A stretch of 37,484 bases of DNA from an uncultured Siphonobacter sp. (GTDB lineage Bacteria > Bacteroidota > Bacteroidia > Cytophagales > Spirosomataceae), in NCBI GenBank assembly GCA_913774715.1, contig CAJYHS010000072.1, positions 1 through 37,484 of the forward strand, written 5' to 3'. Each line of letters begins with the position of its first letter. Position 1 is the stretch's first letter. The position numbers and the translations under genes are program-made. Below the pieces are notes generated by a model. That model was not told where the DNA came from. It saw only the letters and a list, made by a program, of their open reading frames with translations, and did no database searches. This document shows, one piece after another, positions 7,845-16,421 of this stretch.

Positions 7845-8786
7845 ATGGCTGATAACCAGTACCTAGGCATAGACGTGGGCGGTACGAACGTCAAAATGGG
7901 CATCGTAGACGCAACCACGGGTAAAATTTCTAACTTTTACAGCCACGATACACTGAGTTGGCGGCAATCGGGCCACTTTGAAGAAAGGCTGGGGGATGCC
8001 ATATCGCTGCAATTACTTGATAATCCTTCGCTGACGAAAGTAGGCATCGGCCTGCCCGGAATGATTAACAACAAGCGTACGGTACCCCTCGAGATTACAG
8101 CTATCCCTGAATTAAATAACGTTAAGTTAGTTGAATACCTGAGCGGACGTTTCGCCGGAGTATCTTTTTACCTGGAAAATGACGCTAATGCGGCCGCATT
8201 GGGTGAGTTTTACTTTGGTGAAGAGAAAATTGACGAGAACTATATTTTCATTACTCTCGGAACGGGTGTCGGTGGAGCTGCAATCCTGAACCGCCGCGTG
8301 TTTACGGGTGGTAACGGTAACGCGATGGAACCCGGTCACATTCCTTCAGTAAATGGAAAAGTGCTGGAACGTAACATCGGTAAAAACGAGTTGCTGAACC
8401 TGGCCAATGGCATGCGTAAAGAATACGCTGGCACCACTCAGTTACCCGGCGATGGTACTATTTCAACCACTGGCTTAGTGGCAGCGGCGGCAGCTGATGA
8501 TGAGCTGGCCCTGAAAATTTTCGAACGTGTCGGTGAAATCCTGGGTGATGGACTGGCTTCCCTGGTACGAATTCTGGACATTAACCTGATCCTGATTGGT
8601 GGCGGTTTATCGGCTTCTTTTGATTTTATCATGCCTGCCGTATGGAAACAGTTAAAGTACTGGTTAACACCTTATAACCTGGAGACGATGGAAATCAAAC
8701 GAGCTACGCTCGGTAATGATGCCGGACTTCTGGGAGCCGCTTCTTTGTGCTTTGATGTACAGGACGGTGCCGGTGCTCAAGGCTAG
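7845..8786 (+). CDS. ROK-family sugar kinase (glucokinase-like) lacking the zinc motif
   Basis: A 313-residue ROK protein. The ATP phosphate motif DVGGTNVK is at 10-17, followed by an actin-like fold with FYLENDANAAALGEF (catalytic Asp) and ITLGTGVGGAAIL. The usual histidine plus CxCGxxGCxE zinc loop of ROK kinases is absent: the His of EPGHIP is kept, but the following segment (SVNGKVLERNIGKNELLN) has no cysteine. The likely activity is ATP-dependent phosphorylation of glucose or a related hexose. ATG 7845 is preferred to the in-frame ATG at 7746, since the extra 33 residues precede the family core and overlap the promoter region. A terminator follows. Confidence 0.88.
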   Translation: MADNQYLGIDVGGTNVKMGIVDATTGKISNFYSHDTLSWRQSGHFEERLGDAISLQLLDNPSLTKVGIGLPGMINNKRTVPLEITAIPELNNVKLVEYLSGRFAGVSFYLENDANAAALGEFYFGEEKIDENYIFITLGTGVGGAAILNRRVFTGGNGNAMEPGHIPSVNGKVLERNIGKNELLNLANGMRKEYAGTTQLPGDGTISTTGLVAAAAADDELALKIFERVGEILGDGLASLVRILDINLILIGGGLSASFDFIMPAVWKQLKYWLTPYNLETMEIKRATLGNDAGLLGAASLCFDVQDGAGAQG

Positions 8787-8817
8787 ACTAATTCTCTTTC
8801 TTGCTAGTTATAGTAAA

Positions 8818-8850
8818 AGCCCCTTTCTGAAAAGAACAGGGGCTTTTTTC
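8818..8850 (+). terminator. Terminator after ROK kinase gene
   Basis: Stem agcccct (8818-8824) with aggggct (8838-8844), 13-base loop and TTTTTTC tail. Confidence 0.85.
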
Positions 8851-8964
8851 GTAAGTATGCGTACGAGAAAGCCCAATTCAAATCGTCTTCATTAAAAAGA
8901 AAACCAGAAAAGATAAGGTCAATTGGCCTATTTTGTGTTTTTTTAGAAGATTAATTTGAACAGA

Positions 8965-11484
8965 ATGAAGTTTATTCGTTACGCTTTTTTATTTCTGCTG
9001 CCCTTTTCTTCCCTGGCACAAACCAAAATTAATACAGCAAAACCCTGGGCTTACTGGTGGTGGATGGGCAGTGCCGTGACCGAAGAAGGAATCCGTAAAA
9101 ACTTGAAAGACTATGCCGATGCGGGGCTGGGTGGTCTGCACATCATTCCTATCTACGGAGTAAAAGGTTACGAGCAGCAATTCCTGCCTTTTCTGAGTCC
9201 GCAATGGAATAAAGCTCTGGATATTACCTTGAAGGAAGCTGAAAAATTAGGGTTAGGCATTGATCTAAGTCTGGGAACGGGCTGGCCTTATGGTGGTCCT
9301 TGGGTAAAGGAAAGTGACGGTGCCCGTAAATTTAGTTTTCAGGGCGATAGCTTACTAAATGTCCCTACCAAACAACAGGTCAAACGGGCGGCTCCCGGTG
9401 GCGAAGGTCTGGTAGTGAACCCGTTCGATGAGACGGCCATTCGGAATTACCTGACTCATTTTGAGCAGAATCTTCTCAAAAACAATAAAGTACGTTCCTA
9501 TTACAACGATTCATACGAAGTCTACGGGGCTACCTGGACGAACGATTTTCTACCTGAATTCAAACGTAGGAGAGGGTACGATTTCAACCCGGCAATTCTA
9601 AAACGGAAAGAAAATTTAACGGAAGAGGAGCGGCGGCAGTGGGCAGATTACCACACGACTTTATCCGAATTGTTAAGAGATCGCTTTACGAGTCTCTGGA
9701 CGAAATGGTCGACGAAAAATGGAAAAATCACCCGCGATCAGGCTCATGGTTCGCCGGGAAACATTATTGATTTATACGCTCTGGCGGATGTACCCGAAAC
9801 GGAATATTTTGGCAGCAAGCAGTATAAAATTCCTAACTATCGCCTGGATCCTGATTACGACTCCACCCGCTTTGGCGTTCCCGGAACCTTAACCATGCAG
9901 TTTGCCTCTTCGGCGGCTCACCTTACCGGCAAGCCCCTAGTATCCTCCGAAACTTCGACTTGGCTGGCCGAACATTTCAGAGTTTCGCTTTCGCAGATTA
10001 AACCTATTGTAGATGAGTTATTTACAGGAGGAGTGAACCATATTTTCTACCACGGAATTCCCTATTCACCACCCGAAGAAAAGTGGCCCGGCTGGCTGTT
10101 TTATGCCTCTACGAATTACAACCAGCAAAGTCATTTCTGGAAAGATTTTCCTGAACTGAATCGATACATTACCGCCTGGCAGGAGCGATTACAGGCTGCT
10201 AAACCCGATGCCAGTGTATTAGTATACTTTCCGATTCAGGATGTCTGGCACGGCGTAGCGGCGGGCGAAGCTCCCTTTCTGTTTGATGTTCATGCCAACT
10301 CCCGTCGCTGGCTAAATGATACGCCTTTCGGGGCGACGGCTTCCGAATTGCGGATGCACGGTTATCAGTCTGATTTCGTGTCGGATAGTTTATTACACCG
10401 TTTTTCAGTGAAAAACGGAAGGCTGGTTTCCGAAGCTGGAACGGTGTATCCGGTTCTGGTGATTCCGGAAACAAGATACATGCCCATTGAAACGTTGATA
10501 AAGCTTCAGGAATTAGCTAAGCAGGGAGCGAAAATAGTGTTTGTGAAAGCCTTGCCCGCTCAGGCCAGCGGATATCAAAACTGGCAGACCCGGAAGCAGC
10601 AGTGGGCGGAACTTTCCAAACCCTTACAATCGCTAGTAACGTCGGATTACTTGCAAAAACTACAGGAGTTGAAAATTCGCCGGGAAAATATGTCAGAACT
10701 GGGTCTTTCCTACATTCGAAAAAAGAATGCGGAAGGTACTTTATACTTTGTAACTAATCTGGGAAATGAGTTTCACCGTGGTAAGCTTCGGTTAGCCAGT
10801 AACGCTCGTTCTATAGAAGTAACCGATCCTTTAAGAAAACGTCAGGGGTACGTGCCTGTGCAAGCTCAGGCCGATAGTACTTCGGAAATTGAACTGACCC
10901 TGGAACCCGGCGAATCGGTATTTCTGCAAACCTTCGTTTCCATGCGGAAAGGAAAAGCCTGGCCGGACTATCTGATGGCAAAAGATACCTTAGCCATTAA
11001 AGGCATCTGGAAAATTGATTTTCTGGAAGGACAACCACAAATGCCACCACCGTTGGCCACGTCCCGGCTGGTGTCGTGGACGGAACTGGATCATTCCGAA
11101 AGCGAGAATTTTAGTGGAACAGGACGTTATTCCATCCAATTTAAATTACCGGAGAACTGGAAATCGGGAGAGAATATGGTGTTGGATTTAGGCTCTGTAC
11201 GGGAAACCGCGACCGTTCGTTTGAATGGTCAGCTATTAGGAAAACTGTGGAGCTTACCTTACCGGATTCAGATTCCCGCCCAGTTATTAAAAGCTCAGAA
11301 TACGCTGGAAATCGATGTGACCAATCTGTCTGCTAATCGAATTCGTAAACTGGATACGGATAAATTTCCCTGGCGTAAGTTCTACGATATCAATTTCGTG
11401 AGTATTCAATACACCCCTTTTGATGCATCTAAATGGAATCTGGAACCTTCGGGATTGCTAGGTCCCGTCGTGATCTATAAATAA
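8965..11484 (+). CDS. Secreted GH106-like glycoside hydrolase (alpha-L-rhamnosidase family)
   Basis: An 839-residue protein with a signal peptide (1-19, cleavage near SLAQ). The N-terminal pattern WAYWWWMGSAVTEEGIRK (29-44) followed by a TIM-barrel-like region matches the GH106 alpha-L-rhamnosidase superfamily. Conserved acidic sites comparable to the second copy in this window are NDSYE (181-185), HGSPGN (261-266) and SSE (328-329+). The last 130 residues form a beta-sandwich with VRLNGQLLGKLW and a Trp-rich end. ATG 8965 is chosen over TTG 8956 because it begins the signal peptide. It stands alone between the ROK kinase and cytidine deaminase genes, 8 kb from the SusCD locus; it may act on the same glycan, releasing rhamnose or a similar terminal sugar. 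Confidence 0.85.
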   Translation: MKFIRYAFLFLLPFSSLAQTKINTAKPWAYWWWMGSAVTEEGIRKNLKDYADAGLGGLHIIPIYGVKGYEQQFLPFLSPQWNKALDITLKEAEKLGLGIDLSLGTGWPYGGPWVKESDGARKFSFQGDSLLNVPTKQQVKRAAPGGEGLVVNPFDETAIRNYLTHFEQNLLKNNKVRSYYNDSYEVYGATWTNDFLPEFKRRRGYDFNPAILKRKENLTEEERRQWADYHTTLSELLRDRFTSLWTKWSTKNGKITRDQAHGSPGNIIDLYALADVPETEYFGSKQYKIPNYRLDPDYDSTRFGVPGTLTMQFASSAAHLTGKPLVSSETSTWLAEHFRVSLSQIKPIVDELFTGGVNHIFYHGIPYSPPEEKWPGWLFYASTNYNQQSHFWKDFPELNRYITAWQERLQAAKPDASVLVYFPIQDVWHGVAAGEAPFLFDVHANSRRWLNDTPFGATASELRMHGYQSDFVSDSLLHRFSVKNGRLVSEAGTVYPVLVIPETRYMPIETLIKLQELAKQGAKIVFVKALPAQASGYQNWQTRKQQWAELSKPLQSLVTSDYLQKLQELKIRRENMSELGLSYIRKKNAEGTLYFVTNLGNEFHRGKLRLASNARSIEVTDPLRKRQGYVPVQAQADSTSEIELTLEPGESVFLQTFVSMRKGKAWPDYLMAKDTLAIKGIWKIDFLEGQPQMPPPLATSRLVSWTELDHSESENFSGTGRYSIQFKLPENWKSGENMVLDLGSVRETATVRLNGQLLGKLWSLPYRIQIPAQLLKAQNTLEIDVTNLSANRIRKLDTDKFPWRKFYDINFVSIQYTPFDASKWNLEPSGLLGPVVIYK

Positions 11485-11500
11485 GATATGATTATTCGTT

Positions 11501-11539
11501 ATGAACCACGGCATTACTTAGGGTAGTGCCGTGGTTCAT
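11501..11539. terminator. Hairpin between convergent genes
   Basis: A 16-bp stem, atgaaccacggcatta (11501-11516) with tagtgccgtggttcat (11524-11539), has one G-T pair and a 7-base loop. It sits between convergent genes and could serve both; T tails are weak on both sides. Confidence 0.6.
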
Positions 11540-11542
11540 TCA

Positions 11543-12040
11543 TTATTCCAATTTCCCGAACAGATCATCGGCGTCAAATTTCACGGGTAATAAATCCGCG
11601 ATGGATTCCGTCGCAATAATGCCGCCGCCGGGTTGTAGCATTAATAAACGAATCGTTTCTTTTTGCCGATGTTCGTATTCCAGCATGGACTGCCGACAAT
11701 TACCACAGGGGGAGACGGGCTGAAAAACAGAGCCTTTGCCGGGGCGGGCTAGGACTGCAATGGTTTTAATCTTCAAATCTGGATAATTCGCTCCTGCCCA
11801 GAAAATAGCCGAACGTTCGGCACAGGAACCCGAAGGGAAAGCTGCATTCTCCTGATTATTAGCAGTAATAATGCTTCCATCTTCCATCAAGAGAGCTGCT
11901 CCAACGTGGAAATTAGAATAGGGAGCGTACGATTTATAGGTAGCTTCTTTCGCTTTCTGAACCAACAGTTGCTCCTCTTTGGGAAGCTCATTTTCAGAAG
12001 AATAGGAAGTCAGATGTACCTGTAACTGCAATTTTTTCAT
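11543..12040 (-). CDS. cdd: Cytidine deaminase
   Basis: A 165-residue protein of the homotetrameric CDA type. Zinc ligands are C73 (in the SCAE motif), C112 and C115 (PCGNC) and E75 acts as proton shuttle; HVGAALL precedes them at 45-51. It deaminates cytidine and deoxycytidine to uridine forms in pyrimidine salvage. The frame continues upstream to 12115, but ATG 12040 starts MKKLQLQVHLT, consistent with other Cytophagales homologues, and the upstream stretch contains the terminator side of ytxJ. A convergent hairpin separates it from the GH106 gene. Confidence 0.92.
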   Translation of the reverse strand: MKKLQLQVHLTSYSSENELPKEEQLLVQKAKEATYKSYAPYSNFHVGAALLMEDGSIITANNQENAAFPSGSCAERSAIFWAGANYPDLKIKTIAVLARPGKGSVFQPVSPCGNCRQSMLEYEHRQKETIRLLMLQPGGGIIATESIADLLPVKFDADDLFGKLE

Positions 12041-12106
12041 AGACCATTTGTAAGGAGGGAAGAATATAACCCGGTCTACGGTAAAAATGTTTCCTGACGA
12101 ATATAA

Positions 12107-12150
12107 AAAGACCAACCCAGACGGAAATCATACCGTTTGGATTGGTCTTT
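12107..12150 (-). terminator. Terminator after ytxJ (minus strand)
   Basis: An 18-bp stem with one G-T pair joins aaagaccaacccagacgg (12107-12124) to ccgtttggattggtcttt (12133-12150), with loop aaatcata. Read on the minus strand the stem is followed by ctttttatat, so it ends transcripts coming from ytxJ. Confidence 0.8.
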
Positions 12151-12160
12151 GGGCCTTAAG

Positions 12161-12493
12161 CTATTCAGCGTTTGCTAAAATTTCATCGAAACGAATGGCA
12201 AAGTGCGACTGATGATACACGCATTTGCCATCGCGAATGAGTAATACCTGCGGAGACTCATGCTCGACGTCGAATTTCTCAGCAATGGTGTTAGATAGGG
12301 GGCGTAACCGGAGTAAATCCAAGTAATACGCCTCAATTCCTTGATTATCATCCCATTGACGTTCCAGCCGCGACTTGGCCGTAGAGCTAATGGAACAGGT
12401 AGTGCTGTGTTTATAAATCAGGACTGGATGATCAAAAGACGCTTGTGAAATCGTCTCTAATTGTTCCAGTTCGGTGAGTGCTTGCCAGTTCAT
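12161..12493 (-). CDS. ytxJ: YtxJ-type monothiol bacilliredoxin
   Basis: A 110-residue thioredoxin-fold protein with a single active cysteine, C33, in the family pattern KHSTTCSISS (28-37). YtxJ proteins remove bacillithiol mixed disulfides (protein de-bacillithiolation) and act with other bacilliredoxins. The family was defined in Firmicutes, but bacillithiol is also known in several Bacteroidota, so this is evidence for bacillithiol here. The -QVLLIRDGKCVYHQS- strand carries the second cysteine. It is a lone minus-strand gene ended by the hairpin described, and divergent from waaA. Confidence 0.85.
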   Translation of the reverse strand: MNWQALTELEQLETISQASFDHPVLIYKHSTTCSISSTAKSRLERQWDDNQGIEAYYLDLLRLRPLSNTIAEKFDVEHESPQVLLIRDGKCVYHQSHFAIRFDEILANAE

Positions 12494-12571
12494 ATGAAAA
12501 TAAGAATGTAAAAGGTGTCCTTGATTGCCGTGCTATTCAAAGTTGAACGTTCGAATACGCTGACAAAGTTC

Positions 12572-12579
12572 TATTTTTG
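12572..12579 (+). promoter_or_regulatory. -7 promoter element of waaA
   Basis: TATTTTTG matches TAnnTTTG. Transcription would begin near 12586. This overlaps the TTG at 12577 that would otherwise be the first start codon, and so argues for the TTG at 12604. No clear -33 TTG at the usual spacing. Confidence 0.45.
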
Positions 12580-12603
12580 GGGCGTAAAAGTTTATTCCAG
12601 GCC

Positions 12604-13842
12604 TTGTATTCTTTCTTTTATACCATTTCCGTGTTTTTCATGCAGCTGGGTTTTCGTCTGGCCGCTTTTGTTCATCCCAAAGCCCGGCTCTGGATTGAGG
12701 GAAGAAAACAGCTGTGGCGTCAGCTGGAGAGTTACCAGCCTTCGCCCCGAACGGCCTGGTTTCATTGTGCCTCGGTGGGGGAGTTTGAGCAGGCCCGACC
12801 CGTGCTGGAAACCTTTCGGAAAGAAAACCCCGACTGGAAAATCGTTTTGACGTTTTTTTCGCCATCTGGGTATGAACTTCGGAAAAAGTATGCTCAGGCA
12901 GATTTGATTTGTTATCTGCCTCTGGATACCGCCGCAAACGCCCGCCGCTTCGTTGACATCATTCAGCCCGAAATGGCCTTTTGGGTTAAATACGAATTCT
13001 GGCATTACCACCTTTCCGAACTTAAAAAGCGGAATATTCCAGTAATTATTTTTTCCGCCATCTTCCGACCCGATCAGGCTTTTTTTAAGTCGTACGGATC
13101 GTTTCAACGGAATATTCTGAAATGCTTTTCGCATCTATTTGTGCAGAATGAAGAGTCGCTGGAGTTGCTGAAAAGTATCGGCATTACCAATGCCAGTTTA
13201 TCGGGAGATACCCGCTTTGATCGGGTAGTGGAAATTGCCAGGGAAGCGAAAAGCTTTCCTTTAGTCGAACAATTTTGTGGAGAGGCGAAGGTATTGATAG
13301 GAGGGTCAATCTGGCCGGAAGACTGGAAGACGATTACTCAGTTCATCAATCAAAACACAGAAAAGCGTAAACTAAAGTACATCATCGCTCCGCATGAAAT
13401 TGACATTCAACAGATTGAGCAGTGGAGTAAGGACCTTACTTTGACATCCGTTCGTTTTTCTGAAGCAACCCTTGAATCCGTTCAGCAGGCCGATGTTTTG
13501 TGGATTGATAACATTGGCATGCTGGCAAGTCTATACCGATATGGTCATTTTGCTTTTGTAGGGGGAGCTTATAAAAACGGTTTACACAACATCGTGGAGG
13601 CCGCCGTTTGGGGGATGCCGTTATTCTTTGGGAACCGTAAATATCGAAAGTTTCAGGAAGCTCACGATTTATTAGCTTTAGGTTCGGCCCATGCCGTAGC
13701 GGATGGTACGGAATTTACGAAGATATTTACGAGTTTATTACAGCAACCTGAAGTATACCAGCAAGAAGCCGAAACCAGCCGAATGTACGTGTACAGTAAA
13801 ATTGGTGCTACCGAACAGATTGTGCGTAGTTTGAAAGTGTAG
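12604..13842 (+). CDS. waaA: 3-deoxy-D-manno-octulosonic acid (Kdo) transferase WaaA/KdtA
   Basis: A roughly 412-residue GT30 enzyme. An N-terminal membrane anchor (about 1-22) precedes HPKARLWIEGRKQ, then WFHCASVGEFEQARPV, with the Glu (in SVGEF) as catalytic base; the C-terminal nucleotide-sugar lobe holds GGSIWPEDW and GGAYKNGLHNIVEAAVWGMPLFFG. It transfers Kdo from CMP-Kdo to lipid A precursor at the inner membrane. Three starts are possible: TTG 12577, TTG 12604 and ATG 12640. 12604 keeps the anchor and lies after the promoter element, so it is chosen; 12640 would cut the anchor. Divergent from ytxJ. Confidence 0.9.
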   Translation: MYSFFYTISVFFMQLGFRLAAFVHPKARLWIEGRKQLWRQLESYQPSPRTAWFHCASVGEFEQARPVLETFRKENPDWKIVLTFFSPSGYELRKKYAQADLICYLPLDTAANARRFVDIIQPEMAFWVKYEFWHYHLSELKKRNIPVIIFSAIFRPDQAFFKSYGSFQRNILKCFSHLFVQNEESLELLKSIGITNASLSGDTRFDRVVEIAREAKSFPLVEQFCGEAKVLIGGSIWPEDWKTITQFINQNTEKRKLKYIIAPHEIDIQQIEQWSKDLTLTSVRFSEATLESVQQADVLWIDNIGMLASLYRYGHFAFVGGAYKNGLHNIVEAAVWGMPLFFGNRKYRKFQEAHDLLALGSAHAVADGTEFTKIFTSLLQQPEVYQQEAETSRMYVYSKIGATEQIVRSLKV

Positions 13843-13974
13843 CTAGGGTTGCAGAAGTTGAGGTACTAGTTTGTTATTGAAAGATGGATTGACAGTTTAA
13901 ATTCCGGTTTCAACTCTATCAAACTTCGTCATACCAGTCAAACGTTCTCCAACTACTTTATAGTCATGAAATAG

Positions 13975-14904
13975 ATGTCAGAAAAAGGAATAGTCATACG
14001 ATCAACGGGTTCCTGGTACGATGTACGGGATGAAGAAGGCCATATCTGGCAGGCCCGTCTGAAAGGAAAATTTAAAATCAAAGGTCTGAAAACTTCCAAT
14101 CCGCTGGCGGTGGGAGATCGGGTCGTGATGGACATTGAAAATGAAACAGAAAACACAACCATCATTACCCAGATTGAAGATCGGGACAATTACATTGCCC
14201 GGGCTTCGGTTCACAAAACGAGTCAGGCCCATTTACTGGCCGCCAACCTCGATCAGGCCGTTTTAATTGTTACCCTGGATTTCCCGCGAACCTCGCTTGG
14301 TTTTATTGACCGCTTTCTGGTATCGGCGGAGTCTTTCCGAATTCCGGTATTAATAGTTTTCAATAAGCAGGATATTTTCGATGAAGAAGGCCGCGATCAG
14401 CATCAGCCCATCATGGATATGTACGCTGATCTGGGATATGAAACTTTACGAACATCGGCTATTACTGGTGAAGGGATAGAAGAACTGAAAGCTAGATTAA
14501 AAGATAAAGTTTCTCTGGTTTCGGGGCATTCAGGCGTAGGTAAATCAACCTTGGTGAATACCATCGCCCCCGACTTGGATTTACGCACCAGTGAGGTATC
14601 TACTTTTGCCAACAAAGGCGTGCACACCACGACTTTCGCTGAAATGTTTGAACTTGAACCAGGTACTTACCTTATTGATACTCCCGGTATTAAAGAACTT
14701 GGTTTGATTGATATGGCTCCGGCAGAAATCAGCCATTACTTTCCGGAAATGCGTGAGTTACTTAACGAGTGTAAATATCATAACTGCCTCCACATCAATG
14801 AGCCTCTCTGTGCCGTACGGGACGCTGTGGAGGAAGGAACCATTGCCATGAGTCGTTACCATAGTTACCTTGGTATGTTACAGGGTGATGACAATCGCCG
14901 CTAA
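13975..14904 (+). CDS. rsgA: Ribosome small-subunit-dependent GTPase RsgA
   Basis: A 309-residue circularly permuted GTPase involved in late 30S maturation. An OB-fold (about 1-70) is followed by GTPase motifs in permuted order: G4 NKQD (130-133), SAITGEG (161-167), G1 GHSGVGKST (184-192) and G3 DTPG (235-238). The C-terminal zinc finger has C266, C271, H273 and C279. The start ATG 13975 gives the usual N-terminus. It is probably transcribed with the small membrane protein gene 54 bases downstream, though that is uncertain. Confidence 0.96.
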   Translation: MSEKGIVIRSTGSWYDVRDEEGHIWQARLKGKFKIKGLKTSNPLAVGDRVVMDIENETENTTIITQIEDRDNYIARASVHKTSQAHLLAANLDQAVLIVTLDFPRTSLGFIDRFLVSAESFRIPVLIVFNKQDIFDEEGRDQHQPIMDMYADLGYETLRTSAITGEGIEELKARLKDKVSLVSGHSGVGKSTLVNTIAPDLDLRTSEVSTFANKGVHTTTFAEMFELEPGTYLIDTPGIKELGLIDMAPAEISHYFPEMRELLNECKYHNCLHINEPLCAVRDAVEEGTIAMSRYHSYLGMLQGDDNRR

Positions 14905-14958
14905 GTCAGTAAGTTGTCCAGAATAACAAGTAAAATAAACCATTAACTCATCACATAC

Positions 14959-15168
14959 ATGCAGCCTTCTACGCCCAATCCCATGACTCGGTTTTTTGGG
15001 GCTTTTTTTACAATTTTAGGGACCATTATTATTCTTTTTGCCTGTGTTGCGTTCCTTAACGATGGTAAAGCAACTTTAGGCTGGAAGATTTCTCAATGGG
15101 AATCTCTGGTGCCCTTTTTAGTAGGAACCGTGTTTTTAATTACGGGTGTAAACATGATGCGGAATTAA
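14959..15168 (+). CDS. Small membrane protein, unknown function
   Basis: A 69-residue protein with two predicted membrane segments: FFGAFFTILGTIIILFACVA (about 12-31) and LVPFLVGTVFLITGVNM (about 50-66), linked by a short polar loop (NDGKATLGWKISQWES). The start follows an A-rich, promoter-free 54-base gap after rsgA. No family is recognised. The reading frame is kept open by codon use like the neighbours; function unknown. Confidence 0.65.
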   Translation: MQPSTPNPMTRFFGAFFTILGTIIILFACVAFLNDGKATLGWKISQWESLVPFLVGTVFLITGVNMMRN

Positions 15169-15281
15169 GTACGATTGAATTATCAACGGGCAGAATTAAA
15201 AATTTATAATTGACGTTTTCGAAAGAACCTCGTCTTTAAAAAAATTACTTTGTAAAGGGAACAATCTTTTCAAAAAACGTA

Positions 15282-15314
15282 TTGGAATTATACAATGAAA
15301 ATGCGTTACTTTTG
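15282..15314 (+). promoter_or_regulatory. Promoter of cupin-like protein gene
   Basis: TTG at 15282-15284 and TACTTTTG at 15307-15314, spacing 22 bp, fit the Bacteroidota -33/-7 pattern. ATG 15353 follows 38 bases later. Confidence 0.6.
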
Positions 15315-15352
15315 CCAATTCTATCCGATAAATTCAATTTAGTCATACCAAT

Positions 15353-16243
15353 ATGAAGCTGCAGCCTGTCGACATAGTTACGGACATCTCTGGTGAAGAG
15401 TTTCGCGAAAAATACTTAAAAACCCACCGTCCGGTTATTCTGCGGGGTATTACGGAAAAGTGGCCTGCTTTCGAAAAATGGCGTCTTGATTATTTCAAAA
15501 CGCTGGCTGGAGATATTGAAGTGCCTTTATACGATAACTCCAAGCCCACTCCCAGCTCCAAGCTGAACCAGCCTGACAAGGTGATGAAGTTTGGTGAATA
15601 CCTGGATTTAATCGCTTCAGGTCCAGTAGATTTACGGATGTTTCTGTTCAATATCTTTGATCACATTCCCGATCTCTGTAACGATTTTGGCTTCCCTGAG
15701 CACCTAATGAAGGGTTTCCTGAAGAAGTATCCCATGATGTTTTTCGGGGGTGCCGGTTCTATCGTGTATCTGCATTATGACATGGATTTGTCTAATGTAT
15801 TCCTGACGCAGTTTCACGGAAGAAAGCGGGTAATTCTGTTCGATCAGAAATATTCGAAACACCTCTACCGAATGCCATATGGAATTCTGAGTTACGTGGA
15901 TCCCGAGAATCCTGATTACGAGAAACACCCTGCCATGCGTTACCTGGAAGGGTACGATTGTATTATGGAACATGGCGATATGCTATACATTCCTTCGGGC
16001 GTGTGGCATTACATGAATTACCTGGAAGGTGGGTATGCCCTGGCAGTTCGTGCCTTCGATCCTTCGATTTCGACGCGTGCGGAAGGTATTTTCAATATCA
16101 CGGCCATGCGGACGTTCGACGACTTAATGAAGAAAAATTTTGGTAAACGCTGGTGGAACTACAAATCCCGCAAAGCAGAAGAGTTTGCCAATCAGGTGGT
16201 TGTAGAGAACGGTGGCAAAGGCCGCATCCTCGAAACCGTATAA
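15353..16243 (+). CDS. Cupin_8/JmjC-like Fe(II)-2-oxoglutarate dioxygenase family protein
   Basis: A 296-residue cupin-like protein. The metal triad is H141 and D143 (in HYDMD, 141-145) and H219 (SGVWHYMN), the standard HxD...H of JmjC-type enzymes; RPVILRGITEKWPAF (26-40) marks the N-terminal family block. Relatives hydroxylate protein or tRNA residues or small molecules, but no substrate is known for this branch. It has its own promoter and terminator, so it is a single-gene unit. Confidence 0.85.
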   Translation: MKLQPVDIVTDISGEEFREKYLKTHRPVILRGITEKWPAFEKWRLDYFKTLAGDIEVPLYDNSKPTPSSKLNQPDKVMKFGEYLDLIASGPVDLRMFLFNIFDHIPDLCNDFGFPEHLMKGFLKKYPMMFFGGAGSIVYLHYDMDLSNVFLTQFHGRKRVILFDQKYSKHLYRMPYGILSYVDPENPDYEKHPAMRYLEGYDCIMEHGDMLYIPSGVWHYMNYLEGGYALAVRAFDPSISTRAEGIFNITAMRTFDDLMKKNFGKRWWNYKSRKAEEFANQVVVENGGKGRILETV

Positions 16244-16266
16244 GTTTTAGTTGTTGGTATCAGTAA

Positions 16267-16305
16267 AAGGCTATTGCCGGTAAATTCCGGTCATAGCCTT
16301 TTTTG
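16267..16305 (+). terminator. Terminator after cupin-like gene
   Basis: Stem aaggctat (16267-16274) with atagcctt (16293-16300) encloses an inner ccgg/ccgg hairpin and is followed by TTTTTGTT. Confidence 0.8.
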
Positions 16306-16316
16306 TTATTTCGTAT

Positions 16317-16411
16317 GTAGAGACGCGATCAATCGCGTCTGGGTAAAGCCGTTTCACGAGTTGTTAATGAGTTTCCATTCCTAAGAAAACGCAACCATTC
16401 GCATCTCTGCG
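16317..16411. repeat. Degenerate copy of gtagagacg hairpin repeat
   Basis: Starts gtagagacgc and continues gcgtctgggta-aag-ccgtttc, like the tandem repeats at 29233-29450, and ends with gcatctctgcg where those have cgtctctacg. About 95 bp, lying between the cupin terminator and the DUF2851 stop. The end arms have diverged, so folding is weaker than in the tandem copies. Confidence 0.65.
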
Positions 16412-16421
16412 TAATCTGTAT

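Noticed and set aside
12592-13134. 180-codon minus-strand frame inside waaA
   Set aside because: Antisense to a well-supported GT30 coding sequence; its protein has no recognisable features.
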